A stretch of DNA of 64,000 nt. It comes from Gorsachius magnificus. Lineage: Eukaryota > Chordata > Aves > Pelecaniformes > Ardeidae. The notes below the pieces were generated by a model, which saw only the letters and a list, made by a program, of their open reading frames with translations, ran no database searches and was not told the DNA's origin. The DNA lies in contig CM067082.1 of assembly GCA_034008185.1 (NCBI GenBank), positions 87,233,684 through 87,297,683 on the forward strand, read 5' to 3'. Numbering within the stretch: position 1 is the first letter of the stretch; every line of letters starts with the position of its first letter. Both the position numbers and the translations under genes were made by a program. Shown in pieces: positions 62,690 to 64,000 of this stretch.

Positions 62690-62930
62690 ATGAAGGTACA
62701 GATTGCTTGACAACACAGGGGCCATGCGAGAGGTACCTGGTAATCCACGACTTCGCGTCACCCCAGTGACCTAGCACTCTGTCACATCCAGCACACCTTG
62801 GCTCAAGGGGGTGCACCGTAACAAGCCTCCTTTCAGGTCTCATTCCCCTCTTCTGTGACAGTGAAGGCCATTCATTTAACCAATTACATTTTTTTCCTTG
62901 GTGTCCGCGTTACTCTGATGTATTGATCTA
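62690..62930. promoter_or_regulatory. Possible conserved non-coding element
   Basis: A block of balanced composition with several CpGs (ATGCGAG, CTTCGCGTC, GTCCGCG), and TGAC words near 62700-62860 spaced without a simple repeat. It contrasts with the AT-rich flanks. There is no convincing open frame. This is a weak call on texture alone. Confidence 0.15.
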
Positions 62931-64000
62931 GTAAGAGTGTATTCTGCACTGAAAGGCTGGCAGATTGGCATGGTTTGAAAACCAGCCCCTGTGTTCAGCC
63001 AGATACTTTCAGGGACTGAGAAGGTTTTGGATAACTCCGCCACAGGGCTGTTCAAATGCTACACTACAGTTCTACTAACTTCTTTTTTTCCCAATTTAAA
63101 TTTCTCCAATTTAAAATAAACCTTGACCAGAGTGCTGTAATCGCTAAGCTAGAGAGCTATGCTTGCTTTTTCTTTACCTGGCTCCACTGGTCTTTAAATA
63201 TTCCACTGAAAAGAGAGCAGCAGCAACAAAAGTGACTGGACCTGCAGCACAATGATACCATACACTGAACCACATCAGTTCTTTGACTACCTCTTCTTAT
63301 AGCCCTGGACTCACTTTCCCACTGCCACCCTCGAATTGGTACCACTGCTTGTTTGATATTTCCGTGAAATGCTTCAAGGAACTAAACCAGCCAAAACCTC
63401 ATTACTTTGGTTTTGTATGGGTAATTTTTGATTGGTTTAGCTGCCTGGATTGGCTTGTCGCATGATTGGATCCATGCCAGGACCAGTGCAAGAAAGGAGG
63501 CAGGAAAACTGGGCTGGGAGAGCAGGGAGAAAAGGGGCCCACGTCTGCCTCCATGGGCAGCAGCAACCTGATAGATTGGCTCCATCGCCCTTGGAGCTGC
63601 AGCCTTGTGCCCCAGGAGCCTCATGACTGGAGCGCTCTCCTCAGAGCTACACACAAGTCACCCCATGGACAGATGGGACTGTACCCACGTCTCCAGCTGA
63701 ATCCACCGCCTGGAGAGATGCTACACAAAAAGAGCAGAGAATGGGGGCGGTATATCTTCCGAATGTGCTTGGTTTTGTGTGATCATTGTCTTGCTCTCAT
63801 CAGAGCCCTTAGAGGTGATGGGGAGGAATTTGCTATTGCAGATACAGAAAGGGTTTCAACATGAGCTGTGCAACTCTGTCATGACTGAAGCACTTCTGGT
63901 CTTGACAGAAGACAGACCTGTTGGTAGTGAGTAAGCTTTATGGCTGAAAACTACAGGAGTGGAAATTTTGGGTGCTACAAGAGTTAGCTGGAAGTTTGGA

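Larger units (their letters stand above)
58492..64000. other. Non-coding stretch to window end
   Basis: No gene is recognisable. Two blocks stand out as conserved-element-like (about 59160-59680 and 62690-62930). The final 550 bp (about 63440-63720) are GC-richer and contain a 132-codon frame, but its only upstream start is TTG and it shows no domain. No transposon, RNA gene or tandem array is visible. Confidence 0.6.

Noticed and set aside
63466..63864. 132-codon frame near the window end as a host exon
   Set aside because: Its upstream start is TTG, no domain is recognisable, and no splice acceptor or donor is convincing. The GC-richer composition alone explains the open frame.
1..64000. 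Host protein-coding exons
   Set aside because: I looked for frames with recognisable domains bordered by splice sites and found none. Short exons without domain character could still be missed without alignment.
1..64000. LTR retrovirus remnants, DNA transposases, tRNA-derived SINEs, RNA genes, CRISPR arrays
   Set aside because: No gag/pol/env motifs, transposase motifs, A/B-box tRNA-like sequences, cloverleaf genes or regularly spaced repeats were seen. CR1 is the only clear transposon family.

Overview
The window looks like 64 kb of non-coding vertebrate DNA, most likely from a bird and at least from a sauropsid. The base composition is AT-rich and uniform. I see no operon-like packing, no convincing host exon and no RNA gene. 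The only recognisable genes belong to CR1 (chicken repeat 1) non-LTR retrotransposons, several ending in the diagnostic tandem ATTCTATG octamer. CR1 as the only visible interspersed repeat, covering roughly an eighth of the window by eye, is typical of avian genomes. The species cannot be named from this sequence.

Layout. 1-6397: non-coding, with simple repeats. 6398-6822: CR1-a, minus strand, 3' fragment. 6823-27034: non-coding, with a (CA)n tract, small tandem duplications, an inverted-repeat cluster and one conserved-element-like block. 27035-27062: a perfect 28-bp palindrome directly beside CR1-b (27066-29020, plus strand, about 2 kb, endonuclease missing, reverse transcriptase decayed). 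29021-39919: non-coding. 39920-47739: a CR1 cluster holding CR1-c (3' fragment), CR1-d (about 4.2 kb, nearly full length), CR1-e (minus strand) and CR1-f (3' fragment, plus strand). 47740-58003: non-coding, with alternating purine/pyrimidine repeats. 58004-58491: CR1-g, a 3' fragment. 58492-64000: non-coding, with a block carrying helically phased homeodomain-like sites.

CR1-d is the most informative feature. It encodes an ORF1 protein (zinc-binding Cys motif, short coiled coil, SGNH/GDSL-esterase-like domain) and an ORF2 protein (APE endonuclease plus reverse transcriptase). I can see two main lesions: one in-frame stop in ORF1 (42392-42394) and one frameshift in ORF2 (43847-43901). All reverse-transcriptase motifs are intact, but the ORF1 esterase appears to have lost its catalytic Ser, Asp and His. 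In an intact element the ORF1 protein binds RNA and the ORF2 protein nicks the target and copies the RNA. The other six copies are 5'-truncated products of that process.

I found no clearly new biological system. The observations most worth checking are two CR1 fragments sharing almost the same 5' breakpoint next to a hairpin, the palindrome at the CR1-b junction, the altered esterase residues, and three copies of TAATTATTC spaced 20 and 10 bp apart near 59.3 kb. No alignment or database search was possible. Family assignments rest on recognised motifs and on comparing the copies with each other.
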